This document shows, piece after piece, positions 1 to 5,835 of a stretch of DNA of 6,106 bases. The stretch's first letter is position 1, and every line of letters starts with the position of its first letter. A model generated the notes under the pieces. That model searched no databases and had not been told where the DNA came from. It saw only the letters and a program-made list of their open reading frames with translations. The position numbers were made by a program, and so were the translations under genes. The DNA comes from Clostridia bacterium (GTDB lineage Bacteria > Bacillota > Clostridia > UBA1381), in contig JAFODX010000042.1 of assembly GCA_017380475.1 (NCBI GenBank), forward strand, positions 1 through 6,106, written 5' to 3'.

Positions 1-54
1 CCGAAGGAAATGGCAGAAGAGCTTGCAAAGCTTGAGGCTAACCTTAAGGCGTAA
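1..54 (+). CDS. C-terminal fragment of an unidentified protein
   Basis: An open frame runs in from the left edge and stops at TAA (52-54), giving 17 residues that start PKEMAEELAKLE and end NLKA. The tail is charged and helix-prone, with no diagnostic motif, so no function is assigned. That it is a real coding end is supported by the strong intrinsic terminator 10 bp after the stop. The terminator separates it from the sugar kinase gene, which has its own promoter. Confidence 0.6.
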   Translation, partial: PKEMAEELAKLEANLKA

Positions 55-64
55 ATTCAAAACC

Positions 65-93
65 AAAAGCACGGCAACGGCCGTGCTTTTTTT
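65..93 (+). terminator. Intrinsic terminator of the upstream gene
   Basis: A perfect 11-bp stem (65-75 with 80-90, core GCACGGC/GCCGTGC) closes an AACG tetraloop (76-79). The right arm ends in, and is followed by, an unbroken run of seven T (87-93). It sits 10 bp after the TAA at 52-54, so it ends that transcript. Confidence 0.92.
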
Positions 94-104
94 GCGGAAA
101 AATC

Positions 105-133
105 TTGCTATTGCTATGATGATGTGATATAAT
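105..133 (+). promoter_or_regulatory. Sigma-A promoter for the sugar kinase/epimerase unit
   Basis: TTGCTA (105-110) and a perfect TATAAT (128-133) are separated by 17 bp, with an extended -10 TGA at 125-127. The expected start is near 140, giving a leader of about 30 nt before the ATG at 172. The leader has no evident attenuator or operator palindrome. Confidence 0.8.
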
Positions 134-171
134 GCACATATATTTAATTACAGAACCGAAAGGAGTCAGCT

Positions 172-1098
172 ATGATTTTAACGGTTACGGCAAATCCTGC
201 AATAGACAGGGTATATTTCATTAATGGTTTTGAAATTGGTAAGGTACACAGGGCAGACCGGATTTCCTGTTCTGCCGGCGGAAAAGGTCTTAACGTGGCT
301 CGTGTTGCACACATCATAGGCAGAGAAACCGCAGCAATGGGATTTGTTGGCGGATACACGGGCGAATTCATTAAATCCGAGATAGAAAAGCAGGGAATAA
401 AGAATCTTTTCACCGATATTGAGGAGGAAACAAGAACCTGTATAAATATTTCTGACGAAAACGGTGCTTCGGGCGAAATTCTTGAAGCAGGCCCGAAGGT
501 TTCCGAGGAAGAAAGACAAAGATTTATCAGCGACTACTCGGCATATATCAAAGACTACGATATAATTTGTGTTTCGGGTAGTTTACCGAGAGGTTTAACA
601 AGTGATTTTTATGCTGAACTTTCCCGGATTGCAAAGGAAAAAGGCAAGAAAATCATTATAGACACAAGCGGAAAAACACTTGAAGAAATCCTTTGTGCGA
701 ATCCGTATATGGTAAAGCCGAACGAGGATGAGCTTTCCGCACTTATGAATAAGGAAATAACAACAGACGATGACATAAAAGATGCACTTTTTTACCTAAA
801 AGAAAAAGGAGTAGAAGTTCCTCTACTCTCTCTTGGAAAAGACGGTGCGGCAGCTATGATAGACGGAGAGTGCTATAAGTTTTTGACACAGCCTGTCAAT
901 GTGGTAAATGCTGTAGGTTCAGGCGACAGCACCGTTGCAGGTATAGCCGCAGGACTTGATATGGGCTACAGTTTAGAGGATGCTATAAAGCTCGGTATGG
1001 CAACAGGAACTGCAAACACACAGTTTGAACAGACCGGAATGGTAACAAAAGATTTAGTGGACAGGTTCTTTGCTCAAATCAGAGTAGAAATGATTTAA
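172..1098 (+). CDS. PfkB-family sugar-phosphate kinase (LacC/FruK type)
   Basis: Cytoplasmic kinase of the 1-phosphofructokinase/tagatose-6-phosphate kinase branch of PfkB (ribokinase-like) enzymes, which use ATP to phosphorylate a phosphosugar to a ketose bisphosphate for aldolase cleavage. The 308 aa are full length for this family. Visible are the N-terminal TVTANPAID with substrate Asp12, the first PfkB signature GGKGLNVAR (36-44), SGSLPRG, KPNEDE (182-187), SLGKDG (220-225) and the second signature GSGDSTVAG (249-257) with catalytic base Asp252. ETRTCINI, the GPKVSEEE stretch and the GTANTQFEQTG region recall LacC more than FruK, but substrate cannot be fixed from sequence. AAAGGAG (159-165), six bases before the ATG, decides the start. 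The epimerase gene follows after 16 bp in the same apparent operon. No PTS component is nearby, which weakens a FruK assignment. Confidence 0.95.
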   Translation: MILTVTANPAIDRVYFINGFEIGKVHRADRISCSAGGKGLNVARVAHIIGRETAAMGFVGGYTGEFIKSEIEKQGIKNLFTDIEEETRTCINISDENGASGEILEAGPKVSEEERQRFISDYSAYIKDYDIICVSGSLPRGLTSDFYAELSRIAKEKGKKIIIDTSGKTLEEILCANPYMVKPNEDELSALMNKEITTDDDIKDALFYLKEKGVEVPLLSLGKDGAAAMIDGECYKFLTQPVNVVNAVGSGDSTVAGIAAGLDMGYSLEDAIKLGMATGTANTQFEQTGMVTKDLVDRFFAQIRVEMI

Positions 1099-1114
1099 GA
1101 AAGGCAGGAATAAA

Positions 1115-2014
1115 ATGAAAATAGCAACAACAATAGAAGAATTTTATCCATACGTTCAGAATGCTGCCGAGGCGGTAAAGGCGTATGAGGGCACAGGCTT
1201 TAAGTACCTTGACTACAGTTTTTTCGATTCGGTGATAAAACCTGAAATAAGTCCGCTATTGACCGATGACTGGAAAGAACACGTTTTAAAAGCAAAGGAA
1301 GCGGCGGATGAACATGGATTCACTTTTGTTCAGGCACACGCACCCATTTGTGAAATCAGAGGCAAGGACGCAGAAGCGGGTATAATTGCCACAAACCGTT
1401 CAATAGAGGCGTGTGAAATACTGGGTGTTAAAAATATGGTCATCCATTCGGGATTTTATGATGACTGGAAACGTGCCGACGGAAGTCTTGCATATTATAA
1501 AGCTAACGAGCCGTTTTTCAGAGCCCTGATACCTGCAATGGAAAAACACGATGTTAATATCCTGTTTGAAAACTCGGCAGTGAGTTTTTGTCCCAACGGA
1601 CTGTTTTTCCCTGCGAGTGCAGAGGAACTGAACGGTTTTGTTGAGTTTATGAACCATCCGCTTTTTGGTGTGGCGTGGGACGTAGGTCACGCAAACCTTG
1701 ACGCAAGAGACCAGTATAAGGAAATAACAGAGCTTGGCAAGAATTTAAAGGCGTTACATATCCACGACAATAGCGGAAAACGTGATGAGCATACATCACC
1801 GCTTCTCGGAACGTGTGATTATGATGCGATTGTGAGAGGTCTTATTGACTCCGGTTTTGAGGGTTATTTCACACTCGAAGCGACGGCGTTTTTCAAAGCA
1901 AACAATAACGGTCAGCTTGCAAAGGCAGACCTTGAAATCAAACGTGATGCAGTTGCTTTGATGTACAAAATTTCAAAGCATATTCTTTCTGCGTATGATA
2001 TTTACGAAGAATAA
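1115..2014 (+). CDS. Sugar (phosphate) isomerase/epimerase, xylose-isomerase-like TIM barrel
   Basis: A 299-aa single-domain protein of the AP-endonuclease-2/xylose-isomerase-like TIM-barrel fold, the usual length for ketose 3-epimerases and sugar-phosphate isomerases. Barrel-strand motifs line up with expected metal and substrate ligands: HAP (His75), VIHSG (His111), FENSA (Glu152), WDVGHANL (Asp189, His192), HIHDN (His215, His217) and TLEA (Glu255). Glu152, Asp189, His215 and Glu255 are the likely divalent-metal set. There is no signal peptide, so it is cytoplasmic. AGGA (1106-1109) precedes the ATG by five bases. It is probably co-transcribed with the kinase, which suggests that it interconverts a ketose or ketose phosphate feeding that enzyme. 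Family members vary widely (tagatose/psicose 3-epimerase, hexulose-phosphate isomerase, inosose-type enzymes), so the substrate is unknown. Confidence 0.9.
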   Translation: MKIATTIEEFYPYVQNAAEAVKAYEGTGFKYLDYSFFDSVIKPEISPLLTDDWKEHVLKAKEAADEHGFTFVQAHAPICEIRGKDAEAGIIATNRSIEACEILGVKNMVIHSGFYDDWKRADGSLAYYKANEPFFRALIPAMEKHDVNILFENSAVSFCPNGLFFPASAEELNGFVEFMNHPLFGVAWDVGHANLDARDQYKEITELGKNLKALHIHDNSGKRDEHTSPLLGTCDYDAIVRGLIDSGFEGYFTLEATAFFKANNNGQLAKADLEIKRDAVALMYKISKHILSAYDIYEE

Positions 2015-2043
2015 TTGACAATGTTTATATTATATGGTAAAAT
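2015..2043 (+). promoter_or_regulatory. Consensus sigma-A promoter for the CBM9-like gene
   Basis: A perfect TTGACA (2015-2020) begins on the base right after the epimerase TAA. A 17-bp spacer and TAAAAT (2038-2043) with an extended TGG (2035-2037) follow. The expected start near 2050 gives a leader of about 24 nt holding AGGAGG (2063-2068). There is no terminator between the epimerase gene and this promoter, so read-through from the kinase operon is also likely. Confidence 0.88.
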
Positions 2044-2073
2044 CGAGAAAATAAAAGCTATCAGGAGGAAAAA

Positions 2074-2673
2074 ATGCGTTATAAAGCAGGAAAAACAAAT
2101 GTAATAAACCCCGATATCAATTCGGCAGAATGGAACAATGCCGAGTGGGCAATGCTCACAGATACAGGCTGGGTAGAGGTTAAAGAACCGATTGAAACGA
2201 AGTTCAAGATGTTAAGAGGCCCGGAGGGCATAAGCATAATGATGCACTCAACAGAGAAAAATCTGCGTGCAGAAATAACGGAAGAAAACGGACACGTCTG
2301 CAAAGACAGTTGTATGGAATTTTTCTTCAAGCCCGACCCGTGGAGTACGAAGTATATCAATTTTGAAATCAATCCAAAGTGCGTTGCACATATCGGACTT
2401 GGCAAGGACCGTTATGACAGACTGCACATTGAGGAGGACAGAAAGACATTTGATATTGAGTCAATCCCCAACGATGGCGACTGGACGCTCAAATATTATA
2501 TCCCCGATGCGTTTTTGCATAAGTATTTTGAGAACATAAACTATGTATGCCGTGCAAACTTCTATAAATGTGCCGATGCAACAGACCACAAGCATTATAC
2601 TGCGTGGGCACCCGTTGAGGTGGAAAGACCGGATTATCATGTGCCGGATTTCTTTGGATTTATCGAGTTATAA
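2074..2673 (+). CDS. CBM9-like carbohydrate-binding protein, cytoplasmic
   Basis: A 199-aa protein resembling the stand-alone family 9-like carbohydrate-binding proteins (beta-sandwich, DOMON-like). Recognisable blocks are the aromatic/acidic centre DSCMEFFFKP (78-87), YINFEINP (94-101), RANFYKCAD (160-168) and a C-terminal stretch from WAPVE (178-182) to PDFFGF (191-196). CBM9 modules are normally attached to secreted xylanases. Here the domain is alone and has no signal peptide or membrane segment, so it should be cytoplasmic, with an unclear role in binding a sugar or intermediate. AGGAGG (2063-2068) lies five bases before the ATG, making the start secure. It has its own strong promoter and terminator, yet its position behind the kinase and epimerase links it to the same sugar pathway. 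No catalytic residues can be proposed. Confidence 0.82.
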   Translation: MRYKAGKTNVINPDINSAEWNNAEWAMLTDTGWVEVKEPIETKFKMLRGPEGISIMMHSTEKNLRAEITEENGHVCKDSCMEFFFKPDPWSTKYINFEINPKCVAHIGLGKDRYDRLHIEEDRKTFDIESIPNDGDWTLKYYIPDAFLHKYFENINYVCRANFYKCADATDHKHYTAWAPVEVERPDYHVPDFFGFIEL

Positions 2674-2674
2674 T

Positions 2675-2703
2675 AAAACTGCCGAAAGGCAGTTTTTATT
2701 TTT
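2675..2703 (+). terminator. Intrinsic terminator after the CBM9-like gene
   Basis: AAAACTGCC (2675-2683) and GGCAGTTTT (2688-2696) form a 9-bp stem closed by a GAAA tetraloop (2684-2687). A T-rich tail runs to 2703. It starts two bases after the TAA. The same stem and loop occur in inverted orientation at 3147-3171. Confidence 0.9.
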
Positions 2704-2707
2704 CCTC

Positions 2708-2736
2708 TTTACAAATTGGATGTAATGTGGTAAAAT
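2708..2736 (+). promoter_or_regulatory. Sigma-A promoter of the structured leader RNA
   Basis: TTTACA (2708-2713), a 17-bp spacer and TAAAAT (2731-2736) with an extended TGG (2728-2730). The predicted start at about 2743 falls on the first G of the leader's closing helix, so the RNA would begin folded from its 5' end. Confidence 0.85.
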
Positions 2737-2852
2737 ATAGTTGCGATTGGCTTGAATATTGTTTTGATGCAATGTAGCAGACTATCATTGGCAACAATGT
2801 TAGTCTTGGTACTTTTTGTTCTGTTACATTGCAAACGAAAAGCCAGTCGCAT

Positions 2853-2888
2853 GGACCAAGCTGACGTTTTGCATGCGTCGGTTTGTCC
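2853..2888 (+). promoter_or_regulatory. Putative antiterminator hairpin
   Basis: The 14-nt arm 2853-2866 (GGACCAAGCTGACG) pairs with 2876-2888 (CGTCGGTTTGTCC) over 13 bp with one bulged C and two G-U pairs. The 5' arm contains ACCAAG of the proposed pseudoknot. The 3' arm takes up most of the terminator's 5' arm. The three pairings cannot all coexist, which is the logic of an on/off transcription switch. Confidence 0.68.
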
Positions 2889-2900
2889 GGCGCATTTTTT
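2874..2900 (+). terminator. Intrinsic terminator inside the leader (attenuator)
   Basis: TGCGTCGG (2874-2881) pairs with CCGGCGCA (2887-2894), 8 bp with one G-U, around a TTTGT loop. Six T follow (2895-2900). It lies upstream of the HTH gene's ribosome binding site (2908-2912), so transcription must pass it for the gene to be expressed. Confidence 0.8.
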
Positions 2901-2920
2901 AATTTATGGAGGAAAAGAAT

Positions 2921-3148
2921 ATGAAACTACGTTCCAAAAAAGAAGCAGGCAATATGTTCAGAGAAATCAGACTTTCAAAAAATCTGACTTTGGAACAGCT
3001 TGCAGATATGACAGACGACAATCTGACAGCCGAGCAGATTGATTTATATGAGAAAGGCGAGGATGCATTGCCGTTGATTGGGTTTATACTAATGTGTCAG
3101 GCACTTGAAATTGAAGACCCAGACGAAATATTGTATGAAGAAATATAA
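2921..3148 (+). CDS. Small XRE/Cro-type HTH protein
   Basis: A 75-aa protein that is essentially one XRE-type helix-turn-helix domain, expected to bind DNA in the cytoplasm, probably as a dimer. The pattern FREIRLSKNLTLEQLADM (about 13-30), then AEQIDLYEKGEDALP, CQALEI and DEILYEE, follows the usual XRE spacing, with a slightly long turn (TDDNLTAEQ) before the recognition helix. There is no ligand-binding or peptidase domain. An in-frame ATG at 2906 is upstream, but the GGAGG at 2908-2912 lies eight bases before ATG 2921, so 2921 is the start. The gene stands alone behind the attenuator-like leader and converges with copA on a shared terminator. Its targets are unknown; autoregulation or control of a neighbour is only a guess. 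Confidence 0.85.
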   Translation: MKLRSKKEAGNMFREIRLSKNLTLEQLADMTDDNLTAEQIDLYEKGEDALPLIGFILMCQALEIEDPDEILYEEI

Positions 3149-3171
3149 AAACTGCCTTTCGGCAGTTTTTT
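3147..3171. terminator. Bidirectional terminator between the HTH gene and copA
   Basis: AAAAACTGCC (3147-3156) and GGCAGTTTTT (3161-3170) form a 10-bp stem, with T runs on both strands. The loop reads TTTC on + and GAAA on -. The stem overlaps the last bases of the HTH stop codon (3146-3148) and the copA stop codon (3172-3170 on -), so it serves both convergent genes. Confidence 0.9.
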
Positions 3172-3373
3172 AATCTATAACCTTATATCCCTCTGCTTCT
3201 ATTGCAGATTTAAGTGTTTCTGTCGGCACATCTTTTGCGAGTTTAACAGTAACAATGCCTGTTTCGTGGTTTGCTGACGCCTCTGTTACGCCGTCAATTG
3301 CTTCAAGGCACTTTTTAACTCTTGCCTCGCAGTGCATACACATAATCCCCTCGGCTTTTAATACTTTTTCCAT
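3170..3373 (-). CDS. Possible internal-start CopZ-like copper chaperone nested in copA
   Basis: The last 67 codons of copA (from Met755) form a complete HMA domain of the size of a free CopZ, with a MCMHC metal site (Cys12 and Cys15 in its own numbering), a conserved glycine and aspartate after the second helix, and the C-terminal EGYKVID typical of such domains. The ATG at 3373 is preceded by AAGGAG (3383-3388) with a nine-base spacer, exactly the arrangement at copA's own start. The in-frame codons across this site encode only the charged linker. The same reading frame could therefore give both the fused ATPase and a soluble chaperone delivering Cu(I) to it. Alternatively the gene is a recent copA-copZ fusion that has lost the intervening stop and keeps a relic ribosome binding site. 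Separate translation is inferred. Confidence 0.55.
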   Translation of the reverse strand: MEKVLKAEGIMCMHCEARVKKCLEAIDGVTEASANHETGIVTVKLAKDVPTETLKSAIEAEGYKVID

Positions 3374-5635
3374 TGTCTTTTTCTCCTTTTTATGCTTTAT
3401 TTTTTTGTCCTTATCGGGACTGTATATCTTGACAAAATTCAGCCTTAATGCGTTAGTTACCACAAAAAAGCTTGAAAGCGACATAGCCGCAGCACCAATC
3501 ATCGGATTTAAACCGATGCCGAAGACCGGTATAAGAACACCTGCAGCAATGGGTATTCCGATTACGTTATATATAAACGCCCAGAACAGATTTTCGTGAA
3601 TGTTTTTAAGCGTTTTACGGCTTATGCGAATTGTCGCAGGTACGTCTGTGAGATTACTTTTCATCAGTACAACGTCAGCCGAATCTATTGCGATATCCGT
3701 GCCGGACCCGATTGCAATACCTGTATTGGCAGTGGTGAGTGCAGGTGCATCGTTTATGCCATCGCCCACCATTGTGACGTTGCCTTGTTTTTTGAGTTCT
3801 GTTATTACCTTTGCCTTTTCATCGGGCAGAACCTCGGCAATAACTTCGCTGACACCCGTTTGTGCTTTTATCGCATTTGCCGTACGCTCGTTATCGCCCG
3901 TGAGCATTATAACCCGAATACCCATTCCCGAAAGCTCTGCTATCGCTTTTGTGCTGTCGGGTTTTATCGTGTCAGCAACCGCAATTATGCCGATAACCTC
4001 ACCGTTTTTTGCAAAGAACAGCGGTGTTTTTCCGTCTTTTGCAAGGCGGTCTGATACGGTGTTCTGTTCATCGGAAAGTATCGCTGAAGATTCGATAAAT
4101 TTTTGGTTTCCTCCGATTATTTGTGAGCCGTTAAGCTCTGCTGTGAGTCCGTTCCCCGAAACCTCTTTGAAGTTTTCGGTTTCGTCTGCAGTCAACTGTT
4201 GTTTTTTTGCCTCGTCGACTATTGCAAGTGCGAGCGGATGCAAACTCTTTATTTCAAGTGAATATGCCGTTTTTAAAAGCTCGTTTTCGGTTATGCCAAA
4301 CGGAATAACATCAGTAACTTTCGGTGTACCGTTGGTGATTGTACCTGTTTTGTCAAGCACAACAATCTCTGTTTTGCCTGCATTTTCAAGTGTGGTTGCG
4401 TTTTTGAACAGTATGCCGTTCTTTGCGCCAACGCCGTTTCCGACCATTATCGCAACAGGTGTTGCAAGTCCCAATGCACACGGACAGCTTATAACAAGAA
4501 CCGAAATGGCACGTGCAAGTGCAAAACCGACCGTTTCGCCTGCGATAAGCCAGATAACGAGAGTAACAACAGCAATTGCGATTACTACGGGAACGAAAAT
4601 GCCCGAAACTTTGTCTGCCGCTTTTGCGACGGGTGCTTTTGTAGCTGATGCATCGCTCACCATTCGTATAATCTGTGAAATAAGCGTGTCATCGCTGACT
4701 TTGATTGCCTCGCATTTTATAAATCCCGATACATTTATCGCAGCGGCACTAACCTCGTCGCCGACAGCTTTGTCAACGGGTATGCTTTCACCCGTGAGTG
4801 CGGATTCATTAACAGCACAGTGTCCGTCAATGATACGCCCGTCGGCAGGTATGCTTTCGCCCGTTCGGACTATGAATATATCGCCCTTTCTGATTTCGGA
4901 TATATCAACCGTCACTTCTACACCGTCACGCAGTATCACTGCCGTTTTAGGTGTGAGCTTTTTCAACCCCTCAAGTGCACTCGTTGTTTTACCCTTTGAC
5001 CGTGCCTCAAGCATTTTACCAACGGTTATGAGTACTAAAATCATCGCCGCCGACTCGAAATAGAATTCGTGCAGAAAATGCCGTGCGTGTTCAGAATTTC
5101 CAAGCGCCTGTGCGTCACTCATAGCAAAAAGTGCGTAGAGACTGTATATAAACGATGCCCCCGAACCGAGTGACACAAGTGTGTCCATATTCGGGGATTT
5201 GTTCAGTATTCCTCGTGTGCCGTTTATGAAAAATTTCCTGTTGATAATCATAATGGTAACAGAGAGAAGTAACTGCACAAGCCCCACCGATACGGGGTTA
5301 CGGTCAAAAAAGTCGGGCAACGGGAAACTCCACATTGTATATCCCATCGAAAAATACATAAGAACGATAAGCAGAACGAGCGAAGAAACAAGCCTTGATA
5401 TAAGTCCTTTTTCTTCGGCATTATCTGTACGGTCTGTACCTTTAATTCCGTATCCTGCTTTTATAACGGCATCTTCAATTGCCTTGTCGGTTGCCGTTCC
5501 CTCAACTGTCATTGAGTTGGTAAGAAGATTTACGGCACACGAACTAACCCCTGCAACTGCGGAAACTGCCTTTTCCACACGTGCCGAGCAAGCCGCACAG
5601 GTCATACCCGTAACAGAAAACTGTTTTTTTGCCAT
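3170..5635 (-). CDS. copA: Cu(I)-exporting P1B-type ATPase with N- and C-terminal HMA domains
   Basis: An 821-aa membrane ATPase that pumps Cu(I) out of the cytoplasm. An N-terminal HMA domain carries GMTCAAC (Cys13, Cys16). Membrane helices lie near 79-101, 115-132, 151-172 and 192-209, followed by the actuator TGE (281-283). The metal-site CPC is at 384-386. Then come phosphorylation-site DKTGT (Asp428), the HP dipeptide (466-467), TGDN (579-582) and GDGIND (624-629). YN (689-690) and MSLSS (718-722) in the last two helices complete the Cu(I) (P1B-1) signature. A Lys-rich linker (741-754) leads to a second HMA domain with MCMHC (Cys766, Cys769), so it is longer than a typical one-HMA CopA. 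AAGGAG (5645-5650), nine bases before the ATG at 5635, decides the start; an upstream in-frame ATG at 5716 lies above the promoter. The gene stands alone with no CsoR or CopY gene in view. Confidence 0.95.
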   Translation of the reverse strand: MAKKQFSVTGMTCAACSARVEKAVSAVAGVSSCAVNLLTNSMTVEGTATDKAIEDAVIKAGYGIKGTDRTDNAEEKGLISRLVSSLVLLIVLMYFSMGYTMWSFPLPDFFDRNPVSVGLVQLLLSVTIMIINRKFFINGTRGILNKSPNMDTLVSLGSGASFIYSLYALFAMSDAQALGNSEHARHFLHEFYFESAAMILVLITVGKMLEARSKGKTTSALEGLKKLTPKTAVILRDGVEVTVDISEIRKGDIFIVRTGESIPADGRIIDGHCAVNESALTGESIPVDKAVGDEVSAAAINVSGFIKCEAIKVSDDTLISQIIRMVSDASATKAPVAKAADKVSGIFVPVVIAIAVVTLVIWLIAGETVGFALARAISVLVISCPCALGLATPVAIMVGNGVGAKNGILFKNATTLENAGKTEIVVLDKTGTITNGTPKVTDVIPFGITENELLKTAYSLEIKSLHPLALAIVDEAKKQQLTADETENFKEVSGNGLTAELNGSQIIGGNQKFIESSAILSDEQNTVSDRLAKDGKTPLFFAKNGEVIGIIAVADTIKPDSTKAIAELSGMGIRVIMLTGDNERTANAIKAQTGVSEVIAEVLPDEKAKVITELKKQGNVTMVGDGINDAPALTTANTGIAIGSGTDIAIDSADVVLMKSNLTDVPATIRISRKTLKNIHENLFWAFIYNVIGIPIAAGVLIPVFGIGLNPMIGAAAMSLSSFFVVTNALRLNFVKIYSPDKDKKIKHKKEKKTMEKVLKAEGIMCMHCEARVKKCLEAIDGVTEASANHETGIVTVKLAKDVPTETLKSAIEAEGYKVID
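3371..3388 (-). promoter_or_regulatory. Internal ribosome binding site and ATG within copA
   Basis: On the minus strand AAGGAG (3388-3383) is followed by nine bases and ATG (3373-3371), in frame with copA. The purine-rich surroundings encode the linker KKEKKT, so a chance match through Lys/Glu codons is possible. The match to copA's own start spacing argues for function. Confidence 0.6.
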
Positions 5636-5659
5636 ACCAATCAACTCCTTCATTATAAT

Positions 5660-5688
5660 ATTATATATTTTTAAGGTTGTTTTGTCAA
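5660..5688 (-). promoter_or_regulatory. Consensus sigma-A promoter of copA
   Basis: On the minus strand TTGACA (5688-5683), a 17-bp spacer and TATAAT (5665-5660) match the consensus fully. The start near 5653 leaves a leader of only about 18 nt, with the AAGGAG almost at the 5' end. No CopY-type TACANNTGTA box or clear CsoR palindrome is seen, although a regulator could bind the spacer. Confidence 0.88.
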
Positions 5689-5752
5689 GAAAAGACAGGC
5701 ATAAAAAAATCGCCAATGCGGTTGCTCAGACGAAAAATTTTGAAAATATTTA

Positions 5753-5781
5753 TTGACAGAATAGAATTTATATGTTAGAAT
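5753..5781 (+). promoter_or_regulatory. Promoter of the antisense (antitoxin-like) RNA
   Basis: TTGACA (5753-5758), a 17-bp spacer and TAGAAT (5776-5781) form a near-consensus sigma-A promoter. No ORF or ribosome binding site follows before the terminator at 5836-5863. The start at about 5786-5788 gives an RNA of roughly 80 nt. Confidence 0.85.
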
Positions 5782-5785
5782 GGTA

Positions 5786-5812
5786 GCAAGAGGAATAACT
5801 ACGGTTATTCTG
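5786..5812. repeat. Inverted repeat, left copy (5' end of antisense RNA)
   Basis: GCAAGAGGA (5786-5794) and CGGTTATTCTG (5802-5812) recur on the opposite strand at 5985-5977 and 5974-5964. The spacer is seven bases here and two in the right copy. The longer spacer creates the 5' hairpin found only in this RNA. Confidence 0.85.
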
Positions 5813-5835
5813 CAAAAAGGTTTTATTTAAAAATG

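Larger units (their letters stand above)
2742..2900 (+). ncRNA. Candidate riboswitch/attenuator leader upstream of the HTH gene
   Basis: About 160 nt with extensive pairing and no credible ORF. P1 pairs 2742-2753 with 2840-2851 (12 bp, one G-U). It may continue as TTTG/CGAA (2763-2766 with 2836-2839), leaving a 9-nt 5' bulge. P2 pairs 2768-2780 with 2821-2833 (13 bp, one G-U). P3 pairs 2781-2790 with 2795-2804 (one U-U mismatch) and carries a GCAA tetraloop. A 16-nt bulge (2805-2820) lies between P3 and P2 on the 3' side. Its CTTGGT (2805-2810) is perfectly complementary to ACCAAG (2855-2860), just 3' of P1, so a pseudoknot is possible. A competing antiterminator and a terminator follow. I do not recognise the sequence as any of the common riboswitch classes. 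The helices are visible in the sequence; ligand sensing is inference. Confidence 0.75.

Noticed and set aside
144..519. Minus-strand frames opposite the sugar kinase
   Set aside because: No ribosome binding site or recognisable domain; the + strand kinase explains the sequence.
2742..2900. 6S RNA, or a decayed MITE, as an explanation of the rod-shaped structure
   Set aside because: The RNA is short for 6S and lacks an evident promoter-like central bubble. The antiterminator/terminator overlap and the pseudoknot fit neither 6S nor a MITE, and no target-site duplication is visible. Not formally excluded without a covariance search.
2906..2920. Upstream ATG for the HTH gene, adding five residues
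   Set aside because: This ATG touches the GGAGG (2908-2912) and has no binding site of its own; ATG 2921 has ideal spacing.
2752..3042. 96-codon frame across the leader and the HTH gene start
   Set aside because: It covers the paired helices and terminator of the leader, has no ribosome binding site, and runs out of frame with the HTH gene.
3600..5063. 487-codon open frame on the + strand antisense to copA
   Set aside because: It mirrors the codon pattern of copA, has a low-complexity Ser/Ala/Ile/Val composition and no domain, and lacks a promoter or ribosome binding site of its own. copA has every catalytic motif of its family.
5636..5716. Upstream in-frame start that would add 27 residues to CopA
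   Set aside because: The extension lies across the promoter (5660-5688), and the AAGGAG at 5645-5650 points to ATG 5635, where the HMA domain starts normally.
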